Positions 54,075 to 62,276 of a stretch of DNA of 64,000 nucleotides are shown here, in pieces. Origin of the DNA: a virus. The stretch lies in the IMG/VR virus record IMGVR_UViG_3300033146_001635, positions 1 through 64,000 of that record. One strand, 5' to 3'. Position numbers and translations under genes: made by a program. The notes under the pieces are model-generated. The model was given only the letters and a program-made list of their open reading frames with translations, did not search any database and was not told where the DNA came from. Each line of letters opens with the position of its first letter. Positions within the stretch are counted from its first letter, which is position 1.

Positions 54075-54156
54075 AATTAAAAATCAATCCCTTAATTTTT
54101 TTAGTTTCCACTCCCTGATTGAGTGCATGGTGTAATATTGGAATTGATTTTTAATT
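54075..54156 (-). ncRNA. Structured 3' region or small RNA candidate
   Basis: An outer stem pairs 54075-54090 with 54140-54156 (16 base pairs, one bulge); inside, CACTC and GAGTG make a short second hairpin. The structure begins at the stop codon of the 153-aa gene and is followed by a strong terminator, so a processed 3' RNA of about 130 bases is possible. There is no coding frame of note. Confidence 0.4.
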
Positions 54157-54616
54157 AATCTTTAAAAAAAACAAACCAAGACATAATAGCTGTTACTATA
54201 GCTATTACAGCATTAACTGCTGAAATAGTTACAAAATATTTAAAAATTTTATCTTTAATAGCTAATAAATCTTTGCCTATCTCAGATAAAGAAGTCTTGG
54301 TCGAAGTATAATGGCGAGTATTTTCATCTCCCTTTATTTTTAATACTTCAATATTTGATTTTAAAAATTCTATTATTTTTTGATTATTTGAGGAAATATC
54401 TTTCTGAAGGTCTTCTATAATAGCTTCTAAATTTTCTTGTTTTTCCGAATTTAAAATGGCAACTTTACTCATCTCTTGTACTAGTTTTTCTGTTCTATTT
54501 AATCCATCTTTCATATGCTCGAATAAACTATTCAGAAGTCTTTCAGATAAAACGAGGGTTGTATCCTCATCCAAATCAACCCTCGAATATCGCTGAAAAT
54601 CTTTATTATCCGACAT
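54155..54616 (-). CDS. Coiled-coil membrane protein
   Basis: The 153-residue protein has a helical coiled-coil (about 20-118, with NLEAIIEDLQKDISSNNQKI) and one C-terminal membrane segment (about 127-149, YFVTISAVNAVIAIVTAIMS). The tail ends FVFFKD. It overlaps the GAF gene by 11 bases. Its position after two GAF proteins suggests it is a membrane partner for them. Confidence 0.66.
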   Translation of the reverse strand: MSDNKDFQRYSRVDLDEDTTLVLSERLLNSLFEHMKDGLNRTEKLVQEMSKVAILNSEKQENLEAIIEDLQKDISSNNQKIIEFLKSNIEVLKIKGDENTRHYTSTKTSLSEIGKDLLAIKDKIFKYFVTISAVNAVIAIVTAIMSWFVFFKD

Positions 54617-55871
54617 TTTGTGGTTTCCTTTTCTGTAGATAAGATGATAAAATTGTATCCATCTTTCCTTTTAATCTGTTAAATATTTTATTATTTTCTT
54701 CATTTTCATGTTGCCATTCTAAAATCTTATCTAATATATATGCTTCCTTTTCTTTTGTGGCTTTGTATGGCTGATACCTTTTTATTGCCTCTGCTATATA
54801 GCATGACAACACTGTAAGTGTTTCAATTAAATCTTTTTTAAATGAGGAATATTCAAAAATTTGTGAAAATCCTAATACACCTATAGTAATATTATTATCT
54901 TTAAAATTATCAATAATAGGTATTAATAAAATAGATTTAATTTTTTTAACATTTTTTAAATAATCAATCTGTTGTTTTAATGTTAAATATAAATCACTAT
55001 CCTTTTCTATATTTACTTTGTCTGCTAATATTTCTAATTCCTCCCCCACATTTTCTATATGAATAGGCACAACTTCATCATTGAATTTATAAATAATATG
55101 GTTCCACGGAAATAAATTTATATCAGCTTCTTTATCTTGTAATAATAATGAATCAACTCCATCTGCACACCATTCGTTTGTTTTAATCATTTTTTGATTT
55201 TCATAATCAACAATGAATAAATAACCCCTATCAATTCCCCACAATTTACAAGTTATTTCCAAACATTTATCAATATATGAAAGCATTTCTGAATTTTTTG
55301 TTTTATATAGCAAAGATGATAAATCATTTAAATTTTTTCTAAAAATATGTATTTTTTTTAATTTTTGTTTCATACGTTTAGATTTTTCTTGTGAGGCGAT
55401 AATATTAGCAGCTAATTCATAATAATGAATATCTACCTCACTAAATAATTTATATCCTAACGAATTATATAAATACAAACCAACTAAACAACCTATGAAT
55501 TTATCTTTTAATTTTACACGAACTATAATTACAAATGACCCATCCTCACATTGAAAAATTTGATTTAATTCTTTATCCCTATATATAATTTCACTTTTAG
55601 TTAATTTATCAGCATATTTAATTAATTTTTCATATGTTCCATTTGTAGATAATACATCTCTTGTTTTTTCTAAAGGAGCAATAACATTGGATTCAGTGTT
55701 TAATTTCTTTTCTTTTTGAACATAAACAACTGCATCACATTTACAAATTTTATGTATTTGTTTTAATAATTTCTCAACATTAGGTAATTCATCTTCCCCA
55801 AATTCAGCATAAATCTCTGTTATTTTTAGAGCTTTATCTAAATTAATACAAACAGGCCTTTCTTCTAACAT
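54606..55871 (-). CDS. GAF-domain protein with two domains
   Basis: This protein of 421 residues reads as two GAF-like domains: about 15-165 (with CKCDAVVYVQKEKKL and FVIIVRVKLKDKFIGCLVGL, then HYYELAANIIASQ) and about 185-375 (CKLWGIDRGYLFIVDYENQK, IKSILLIPIIDNFKDNNITI, IGVLGFSQIFEYSSF, then a helix). GAF domains bind small ligands or partner proteins. The C-terminal helix has ILEWQHENEENNKIF. No output domain (kinase, GGDEF, HTH) is present. It shares its end style with the 56k gene, so they are likely paralogs. GAF in a tail gene area is unusual. Confidence 0.72.
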   Translation of the reverse strand: MLEERPVCINLDKALKITEIYAEFGEDELPNVEKLLKQIHKICKCDAVVYVQKEKKLNTESNVIAPLEKTRDVLSTNGTYEKLIKYADKLTKSEIIYRDKELNQIFQCEDGSFVIIVRVKLKDKFIGCLVGLYLYNSLGYKLFSEVDIHYYELAANIIASQEKSKRMKQKLKKIHIFRKNLNDLSSLLYKTKNSEMLSYIDKCLEITCKLWGIDRGYLFIVDYENQKMIKTNEWCADGVDSLLLQDKEADINLFPWNHIIYKFNDEVVPIHIENVGEELEILADKVNIEKDSDLYLTLKQQIDYLKNVKKIKSILLIPIIDNFKDNNITIGVLGFSQIFEYSSFKKDLIETLTVLSCYIAEAIKRYQPYKATKEKEAYILDKILEWQHENEENNKIFNRLKGKMDTILSSYLQKRKPQNVG

Positions 55872-55885
55872 GATAAATTCCTTTA

Positions 55886-56932
55886 TTATTTTGTCATGCT
55901 CTGTAAATTCTTAATCAAGTTAAAACTATCAGATGCAACTTGCTTCGACTCTTGTTCCCATTTTCGCAATTTACCTTTTAACAATCTTTCGATAGCCTTA
56001 TTTTTTTTATACATCGCTTTTTGACAAATAATTTCATAAAGAATATGAAAAATTATTTCTATTCTAACTAATGCTATATCATCTAAATCTATATTTTCAT
56101 GATTATTTGACATTGTAAATAATATATTTATATCTCTATATTCCAACGGTAATGCATAAACAGTTTTGGGCATATTATCATTTATAAAATATTTAGAAAA
56201 TTTTTCTGGTACGTCATATAAATAAACATAATTAGTATGTGATTGATTTAATATAGTGTGTATGGTAGGCCACGGTCCATATGGATCCGAAATTTCAAAA
56301 TCATATAAACCATATAAACATTGTGCATTTTCAGTAGCATATGAAACAAATGGATAATATCGATTATTTCTATTTTCACTAATATGAGCACAAGTCATAT
56401 TAAAATAAGTACACATTATTCCTAATACTTTTTGTAAAAAATCATCTGTATCATCATCTGATTTATAAAAATCGTTATTAAAAACGTCATTAATAGTTTT
56501 ATTAAAACTTTCAATAATATGTACTTTTTTTCTATATAAAAAATAATTTATTTTTAATTCAAATAATTTTGTAAAATCATCAATATTTTTAATATTTTTT
56601 TGTGGTTCTTTTTCAAAAACAAAAATTAGATAATTACAATATTTATGTTTTAATTCAATATTTACCTTTTTATATATAGTAAAATATTTATGCCCCAATG
56701 ACATAAAAAAATTATCATCTGTATACAGATGATTTAAAATAATATTTTTAATATCTAATTCACCAATTTTTTCAATCCATTTTTTCGGAATGTTTTTGGT
56801 GTGATATATTTCAGAAAAATTATCCATAATATAAATACAATCTATATTATGAAGTAATTCAAAATTATCGATTAATGCTTTAGGAAGGGATGAATTATCA
56901 GTGATATTTAAGATTTCATTAACACTAATCAT
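55886..56932 (-). CDS. Second GAF-like protein
   Basis: This protein of 348 residues has the same plan as the 421-aa neighbour: an N-terminal GAF-like part, a helix, a second GAF-like part (about 150-300, with CTYFNMTCAHISENRNNRYY, MPKTVYALPLEYRDINILFT), and a C-terminal helix LKGKLRKWEQESKQVASDSF. The ATG at 56932 is chosen; an upstream TTG at 56971 would overlap the previous gene. Ligand-binding residues are not evident. The two GAF genes and a coiled-coil membrane protein form one unit. Confidence 0.62.
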   Translation of the reverse strand: MISVNEILNITDNSSLPKALIDNFELLHNIDCIYIMDNFSEIYHTKNIPKKWIEKIGELDIKNIILNHLYTDDNFFMSLGHKYFTIYKKVNIELKHKYCNYLIFVFEKEPQKNIKNIDDFTKLFELKINYFLYRKKVHIIESFNKTINDVFNNDFYKSDDDTDDFLQKVLGIMCTYFNMTCAHISENRNNRYYPFVSYATENAQCLYGLYDFEISDPYGPWPTIHTILNQSHTNYVYLYDVPEKFSKYFINDNMPKTVYALPLEYRDINILFTMSNNHENIDLDDIALVRIEIIFHILYEIICQKAMYKKNKAIERLLKGKLRKWEQESKQVASDSFNLIKNLQSMTK

Positions 56933-56939
56933 GGCAATA

Positions 56940-57230
56940 TCAATAATACGAAGATAAAGATTGTTTTTCAAATAGTTCTGACAGTTTAGATCCGTTTGTT
57001 ACTATTGATTCACCTTGATTATATTTTTCTAAATTCGTTTTTAATATATTTAAACTTTCTTGAACTTTATATATATTTTCTAAAATATATAATTCATTTT
57101 GAGAAGGATCTATTTTATTTTCCAACATTTCAGATAAATTTTTTAATCGATCCATGAAATCGTGGCCATTTTGTCCACTCATTTCTAATAATGTTGCACG
57201 AATACGATTTTTTATTTTTTCTTCACTCAT
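56940..57230 (-). CDS. Unknown small helical protein
   Basis: The 96-residue, charged, helical protein (MSGQNGHDFMDRLKNLSEML) ends 7 bases before the ATG of the second GAF gene. It lies in the same direction and may be part of the GAF unit. No domain is recognised. Confidence 0.62.
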   Translation of the reverse strand: MSEEKIKNRIRATLLEMSGQNGHDFMDRLKNLSEMLENKIDPSQNELYILENIYKVQESLNILKTNLEKYNQGESIVTNGSKLSELFEKQSLSSYY

Positions 57231-57253
57231 AATAAAATAGATCCTACCAAAAG

Positions 57254-57652
57254 TTATTTTACAGGTTTCTGGTTATCATCTTGAAAGACAAATGCTTTCT
57301 TAGATGGTTCAAACTTATATCCATCTGGAATATTATATGTTTCTACGATTCTTTGAATAAGAGCATTAACTTCATTAATTTCTTGTTGATACTGTTTAAT
57401 AAATTCTTTGTATTGAATTTCTAATTGTTGTTTTTTTAATTGTTGTACTTCTAATTTGAGTAAATGATTTTCTAAATTTAAACTAGCAACATCATCAATT
57501 TTATATTCATCTTTTTTAACTTGATCAGTTTTTATTTCTTCTTTTTCAATCGTTCCAAAATCTTGTACAGGCGCAATACTTTCTTTTTGTTCTTGCCCGT
57601 TTAAGGTTTCCATAGTAGTTAAATCTTGCATGGTAGTTAAAACTTCTTCCAT
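57254..57652 (-). CDS. Coiled-coil acidic protein
   Basis: The 132-residue protein has an acidic, Gln- and Thr-rich N-terminal part, a coiled-coil (about 60-108, with KQQLEIQYKEFIKQYQQEIN), and a C-terminal stretch DGYKFEPSKKAFVFQDD. A promoter motif stands 40 bases upstream, so it starts the GAF unit. It may be a structural or chaperone protein. Confidence 0.62.
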   Translation of the reverse strand: MEEVLTTMQDLTTMETLNGQEQKESIAPVQDFGTIEKEEIKTDQVKKDEYKIDDVASLNLENHLLKLEVQQLKKQQLEIQYKEFIKQYQQEINEVNALIQRIVETYNIPDGYKFEPSKKAFVFQDDNQKPVK

Positions 57653-57692
57653 TTCAGCTCTCCTTAATTTGGTTTTTTAAAAGTAAAAATTG

Positions 57693-57707
57693 TTCATTTT
57701 TATGTTC
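57693..57707 (-). promoter_or_regulatory. GAACATA-type promoter motif
   Basis: Minus-strand GAACATAAAAATGAA lies 40 bases before the 132-aa gene, between it and the fibre unit. Confidence 0.72.
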
Positions 57708-57734
57708 TTATTATTTTATAAATAATTGACTTTA

Positions 57735-58274
57735 TTATTCAATGACAAAAATTTCAGGTCGTGAATCAACAAAATTTTCTAATTGTTCTCTTGTCATAGT
57801 AGATAATGAATCTTTTATTGCTCTACCTTCTGCTAACTTAGTTGCAGTCCAATACATAAATTCATTAAATAATGTTTCAAAATAAGTAGCATCTTCCATT
57901 ACTAAATATTGTGTTACACCATCTTTTGTTTCACTTGCTTTTAAATAATAAGGATATGGTAAATTGCCTCTAATTGCAGATAATTGTGAAACATTAAATT
58001 GCCATTCTTGTGTTGCCCAAATATCAGTTGTTGAATCAATTGATGTATGAAAACCATACTGAATTAATATAGAAGTTCTATAATTAATTTCCACAATAAT
58101 TTCACGAATAACCCATACTAAACATTCTGTTTCAACTTCTTCCCATGTAGGTTTAGGTCTATCATCTAACCACACTAAATTATTATATTCATCTTCGGTG
58201 TGATTAATAAATCCACCTTTGAATAAAGGACCCTCCACTAATGAATTAAGTCCTGTATAAATATTAAATCTCAT
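57735..58274 (-). CDS. Unknown fibre-region protein
   Basis: The 179-residue protein begins with YTGLNSLVEGPLFKGGFINH and ends with a helix REQLENFVDSRPEIFVIE. The C-terminal helices recall DUF4376-type proteins linked to tail fibres, but the match is weak. It follows two fibre genes and may be a fibre assembly or adaptor protein. Confidence 0.58.
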   Translation of the reverse strand: MRFNIYTGLNSLVEGPLFKGGFINHTEDEYNNLVWLDDRPKPTWEEVETECLVWVIREIIVEINYRTSILIQYGFHTSIDSTTDIWATQEWQFNVSQLSAIRGNLPYPYYLKASETKDGVTQYLVMEDATYFETLFNEFMYWTATKLAEGRAIKDSLSTMTREQLENFVDSRPEIFVIE

Positions 58275-58284
58275 AAATCGCCTC

Positions 58285-59352
58285 TTAGATTGTTTCTATT
58301 AAAATATTGGATTGTCTCCATATTGTAGAAACTTTTTTTGTATATCCAAATTTTGAAGAATTATAAGCAATTTTAGTGTGTAGTCTAATTTCATCACCAT
58401 CTGTTACATTCAATAAAATACCGGGGCATGTTACTGCACCATTTTGTCCATATTTATAACTTCTGGTATATGCAAATGAAATACTATCAGTTACTTCATT
58501 CCAATTTTTACTTAACAATGCTTGCATTTGAATTCGATTATATTCAGAATTTATAAAATTAACTTTATATGATATTTTAATCATACCAGAATAATTATTA
58601 ATTAATATTACATCATACCCTATTTCATCTTTTATATCAGCTTTTTTCATAGAGAAAATATCATCTGATTTAATAAAATCATCCCATATAATAACTAATT
58701 CTTTTTGACGTTGATGGCTCTGCCATGTTTCATTAATAGCATATAAATATTTAATTTGAGTTGGTTTAATTGGAGCAGGAATTTCTGAAAAAACTTCCTG
58801 TAAAGAATGTGGTATCTCACCACAAGAATTATATTCATAATCATAATATTTTGCATCATTCATTGCCTGTACTTTATCAAAATATAAACTTCGTATACTA
58901 TTCAACCAATTTAAAATATCTATTGCTTTTTTATTATTTGCAGAAGATAAAGAATATAAAGCAGTAACATCAGATGGTGTTATTCCAAAATGCTGCTCAT
59001 AATCAACACGTTTTTCTAATAAATATTTTTCTTGATCTAAATTATTATAAGCATATAAAAAATCTCTATTTATATCAACTGGATATACATCACCACGATA
59101 ATAAATTATCATTGTTTCTTGAGATTTATATTTAATAAAAGTTTGAAAAATTTCAAGAATACATGGTTCACATTGCATTGACAAAATAAAAATTGGTGAA
59201 TTGCTTATTACAAACCCCAATAATTTATTAGTATCTTTATCTATAATTTTTAAATCAACATTATCTGTTATTTCTTTAATTTGATCTTGATGTAAAATAG
59301 CTTGATTATCAAGAGCTTCTTGTTTATTTGAATCTTGAAATAATATATTCAT
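58285..59352 (-). CDS. Fibre-associated protein with shared C-terminal domain
   Basis: The 355-residue protein has a helical and mixed N-terminal part with a DUF4376-like stretch (VTALYSLSSANNKKAIDILN, LNSIRSLYFDKV), and a C-terminal domain (about 255-355) shared with the larger fibre gene: SFAYTRSYKYGQNGAVTCPG, NVTDGDEIRLHT. In the larger gene the equivalent is AYTRGYNYNKYGNCSCPLTY. The ATG overlaps the fibre stop as ATGA. It may be a second receptor-binding tip that uses the same head domain. Confidence 0.66.
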   Translation of the reverse strand: MNILFQDSNKQEALDNQAILHQDQIKEITDNVDLKIIDKDTNKLLGFVISNSPIFILSMQCEPCILEIFQTFIKYKSQETMIIYYRGDVYPVDINRDFLYAYNNLDQEKYLLEKRVDYEQHFGITPSDVTALYSLSSANNKKAIDILNWLNSIRSLYFDKVQAMNDAKYYDYEYNSCGEIPHSLQEVFSEIPAPIKPTQIKYLYAINETWQSHQRQKELVIIWDDFIKSDDIFSMKKADIKDEIGYDVILINNYSGMIKISYKVNFINSEYNRIQMQALLSKNWNEVTDSISFAYTRSYKYGQNGAVTCPGILLNVTDGDEIRLHTKIAYNSSKFGYTKKVSTIWRQSNILIETI

Positions 59353-60965
59353 GTTACTGTCCTAGGAACTTGTTGTATTAATATCCAAGTTTGTGAACTA
59401 CCAATAACAGGTGCTTGTATATCATCATCTCTTACATATGCAACTTCTATATAATCACCATTATCTAATTCAACATAAGTCAATGGGCATGAACAATTGC
59501 CATATTTATTATAATTATATCCTCTAGTATAGGCAGCGGTTTGAGAATAATCAATTTTTGTACCATTTACTTGAAGCCATGCTGTTATTGTGTTTCTAGC
59601 ATTATCACCCGAATCAAGTGTCATAAAAATATTATACGCAATTAATAATTTCAAATCATCATTAGCTGTTATTCTACCAGTTGATGTATTTAATGATAAT
59701 TTAGAATGTGATTTAATCACATCATCAAAAGGCACAACTCTAATAGTTGAATCAACTACTTGTGTACCAGTCATACCATATGAAACAGTAAATGGAGGTT
59801 TTGGAACTCTGATTCTAGCAACACCACCACCTCTATCATCTGCAACTATATCACCAGTAAAATTCAATGTACTATGTGGGGTATTTGATAAATTAACACC
59901 ATCTTCCTGAATTGTAATTGATGTGCCTGAACCATCCGCACCTTTTTGTGCAACTAAATCCCAATTAGATGAAGGTGGTTGGTCATTTAAAGTATTATTC
60001 GTTTTGCACACATAACAAGATCCATCTGATTCAACAGTATCATTTATATTGTAGGTAGTAGATGATGAATAAGCACCTTTCCAATCTAAATCACCAGATG
60101 GGCCAGTTGGTCCCGTTGCACCAGTATCACCTTTAGATGCCATTAAACTCCAATATGTTGAATTAGATGGATTTTGATTTGTTGTTGTATCTTGAATACA
60201 TACATAAGCAGACCCATTATATTCAACAGCTTGGTTTTCAGTATAATTTTGATTTTGCCACGCACCGTGCCATGTTATATCACCATCACTACCTTTAGGA
60301 CCCTGACTTCCTTGTGTATTAAAAAGTGTTACTACACATTTATTAGCAATTGTTGTAAGAGTATTAGACCCATTATATCGAATAATTTGAACTCTTATTT
60401 TGTCACCAGTTTGAAATTTAATTGGATATATATGTGAACCAGATAATCTACCATTGTTTTCAGTTCTGTGGTACATACTAATTTCAAAATTATTTACATC
60501 AGCATAACCACTTCCACTATCAAGTTGTAAATATGCGGTGCTTCCACTTCTTGTAGTACCGGAATCAACATCTACATTTAAAGAAACACCTACCAATAAA
60601 GTTATATTTTTATTAATTGTAATTTCATTTGAACTTAAAGATGCAAATGTTGATGAAATATCAGTTGTATTTAACGCAATAGAAATTCTAGAATTGGTAA
60701 ATGTTTGTGCAGTTGATGCATAACATGAAAAAAGAACATCTTCTTTATTTTCAGTCCAATATGTTGTAGCTATATCAGGTGTTTTTGATAAATCACCTTC
60801 GGTACTTCCTGTTACAGCAGATATGCATCTATATGTTTTTGCTTTCCAAATAACAATATCACCAATTGCATAATTTGCAGTTTCATCATATAATCCCAAT
60901 GATGAAATAAAACTAGCTCCAGTTAAATTATGATCTGCTATTTGGTGTTTCTTTATTTGTGTCAT
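59349..60965 (-). CDS. Tail fibre with carbohydrate-binding and collagen-like parts
   Basis: The 538-residue fibre has three short carbohydrate-binding (CBM5/12-like) units, with TYWTENKED, TYWSLMASKGD and NWDLVAQKGAD at their ends and (N/S)Y.x.(D/A)V.y.G..Y.C cores. Two collagen-like stretches (GSQGPKGSDGD, KGDTGATGPTGPSGD) lie between them, and there are two jelly-roll-like domains (about 85-210 and 400-535; C1q-like shape with AWLQVNGTKIDYSQ). I chose ATG 60965 for its CGGAG site; a TTG 27 bases upstream also opens the frame. It probably binds host sugars. A GAACATA motif lies 45 bases upstream. Confidence 0.82.
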   Translation of the reverse strand: MTQIKKHQIADHNLTGASFISSLGLYDETANYAIGDIVIWKAKTYRCISAVTGSTEGDLSKTPDIATTYWTENKEDVLFSCYASTAQTFTNSRISIALNTTDISSTFASLSSNEITINKNITLLVGVSLNVDVDSGTTRSGSTAYLQLDSGSGYADVNNFEISMYHRTENNGRLSGSHIYPIKFQTGDKIRVQIIRYNGSNTLTTIANKCVVTLFNTQGSQGPKGSDGDITWHGAWQNQNYTENQAVEYNGSAYVCIQDTTTNQNPSNSTYWSLMASKGDTGATGPTGPSGDLDWKGAYSSSTTYNINDTVESDGSCYVCKTNNTLNDQPPSSNWDLVAQKGADGSGTSITIQEDGVNLSNTPHSTLNFTGDIVADDRGGGVARIRVPKPPFTVSYGMTGTQVVDSTIRVVPFDDVIKSHSKLSLNTSTGRITANDDLKLLIAYNIFMTLDSGDNARNTITAWLQVNGTKIDYSQTAAYTRGYNYNKYGNCSCPLTYVELDNGDYIEVAYVRDDDIQAPVIGSSQTWILIQQVPRTVT

Positions 60966-61010
60966 AAAAATAAACTCCGATGATACCAACACAATAATAG
61001 AATAGAATAA

Positions 61011-61025
61011 TTCATTTATATGTTC
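61011..61025 (-). promoter_or_regulatory. GAACATA-type promoter motif
   Basis: Minus-strand GAACATATAAATGAA lies 45 bases before the fibre gene, divergent from the second promoter-like motif at 61058. Confidence 0.74.
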
Positions 61026-61057
61026 TTATATTTTCATAGAAAATTACATTATTGAGT

Positions 61058-61087
61058 TTATAATAAAATTCCAAAGTTATATATATT
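61058..61087 (+). promoter_or_regulatory. Second promoter-like motif, copy 2
   Basis: The 30 bases match 46305-46334 at 26 of 30 positions. They lie 53 bases before the zinc-ribbon gene, at the same kind of divergent junction as the other copy. Confidence 0.55.
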
Positions 61088-61140
61088 CAATTATAATTTA
61101 TACTAGATATTATTATTTTTTATGGAGGATAATTTTAACA

Positions 61141-61665
61141 ATGATAGAAGCAGCAGATTATATAACAATTACAGAATGTTCAAAATTATTTAATTTGAAT
61201 CCATCTACTGTTAAAACATATATAGGTGGACCTGATTATCCAGGTTTTAGATGGAGTAAAAAAAGAGTATATAAAGTCTTAAAAACATATCAACGAAATT
61301 GTGCTAAATGTGGAAAACCATTTATTCTACATAAAAATAATACTAAACATTCAACACTTTGTGCAGAATGTAGAATAATAAAAAAAGTAAAAGTATACAA
61401 ACGAATATGTCCCAAATGCAAACAACCATTCACAACAAAAATAAAAGAAAATAAAATCTGTTTCCAATGTTTGTCTAATCCTTCTATTAACAAAAAAAAT
61501 GATCCATTTGGTGTAATGAGAAAACCAACTTATCGTGGGAGAACATGCCCTTGTGGAAGTGGTATTCCATTACCAACTGGTATATATAGATGCAATGAAT
61601 GTAATGACAAATTTCAATATGAAAGAAATGAGTATGTAGATGATTTTGTTTATTATTTTAACTAA
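61141..61665 (+). CDS. DNA-binding-type protein with HTH and three zinc ribbons
   Basis: The 174-residue protein starts with a helix-turn-helix-like part (YITITECSKLFNLNPSTVKT, 7-26), then three zinc motifs: CAKCGKPF with CAEC, CPKCKQPF with CFQC, and TCPCGSGI with CNEC. The HTH plus Cys pairs suggests a regulator or a small nucleic acid-binding factor. A good GGAGG precedes the ATG. It is the first gene of the + unit under the second promoter type. Whether it controls phage or host genes is not known. Confidence 0.72.
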   Translation: MIEAADYITITECSKLFNLNPSTVKTYIGGPDYPGFRWSKKRVYKVLKTYQRNCAKCGKPFILHKNNTKHSTLCAECRIIKKVKVYKRICPKCKQPFTTKIKENKICFQCLSNPSINKKNDPFGVMRKPTYRGRTCPCGSGIPLPTGIYRCNECNDKFQYERNEYVDDFVYYFN

Positions 61666-61674
61666 GAGGAAATA

Positions 61675-62199
61675 ATGTTAAATTTAGCTATTGAATACGC
61701 AACTGAAAAACACAAAAATCAAAAAAGAAAATATATTAATTTACCATATATTATACATCCATTAACTGTTATGGAAATTATCCGAGGTACAGTTGAGAAT
61801 CACACAGAAGAAATGCTATGTGCAGCTGTATTACATGATGTAGTTGAAGATACAGATACCACAATTATAGATATTAAAAATAATTTTGGTGAAGATGTTG
61901 CGGAATATGTATATTATTTAACAGATATTTCCAAACCATCTGATGGTAATAGAAAAATTAGAAAAGAATTAGATAGACAGCATATAGCAAAAGCGGGATA
62001 TGAAGCACAAACAATTAAATTAGCTGATTTAATTGACAATTCTGCTTCTATTCTTTTATATGATAAAAATTTCTCTGTAGTATATATTAAAGAAAAAATG
62101 AAACTTTTAGAAGTTTTAACAAAAGGTGACAAAAGACTTTTAGAAGTTGCTAATCAAATTGTAATGGATTATTATTTACAAAAAAATATAATTACATAA
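61675..62199 (+). CDS. HD-domain hydrolase, (p)ppGpp hydrolase-like (MESH1/SpoT-type)
   Basis: The 174-residue protein matches the stand-alone HD hydrolase of the RelA/SpoT family: HKNQKRKYINLPYIIHPLTV (His13, His28), AAVLHDVVEDTDTT (His54-Asp55, Glu58-Asp59), FGEDVAEYVYYLT, and IKLADLIDN. These are the metal ligands and the catalytic ED pair for cutting the 3' pyrophosphate of (p)ppGpp. No synthetase domain is present, so it would lower the alarmone. It follows the zinc-ribbon gene by 9 bases, with AGAGGAAATA before the ATG. A related small nucleotide could be the substrate instead. Confidence 0.82.
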   Translation: MLNLAIEYATEKHKNQKRKYINLPYIIHPLTVMEIIRGTVENHTEEMLCAAVLHDVVEDTDTTIIDIKNNFGEDVAEYVYYLTDISKPSDGNRKIRKELDRQHIAKAGYEAQTIKLADLIDNSASILLYDKNFSVVYIKEKMKLLEVLTKGDKRLLEVANQIVMDYYLQKNIIT

Positions 62200-62276
62200 C
62201 AAGGGAGGGTGATGCCATGTACCTTTATTTTCATCCCATCTGACGTATTAACCTTTAAAAAAAAAGGAGTTTTTGG

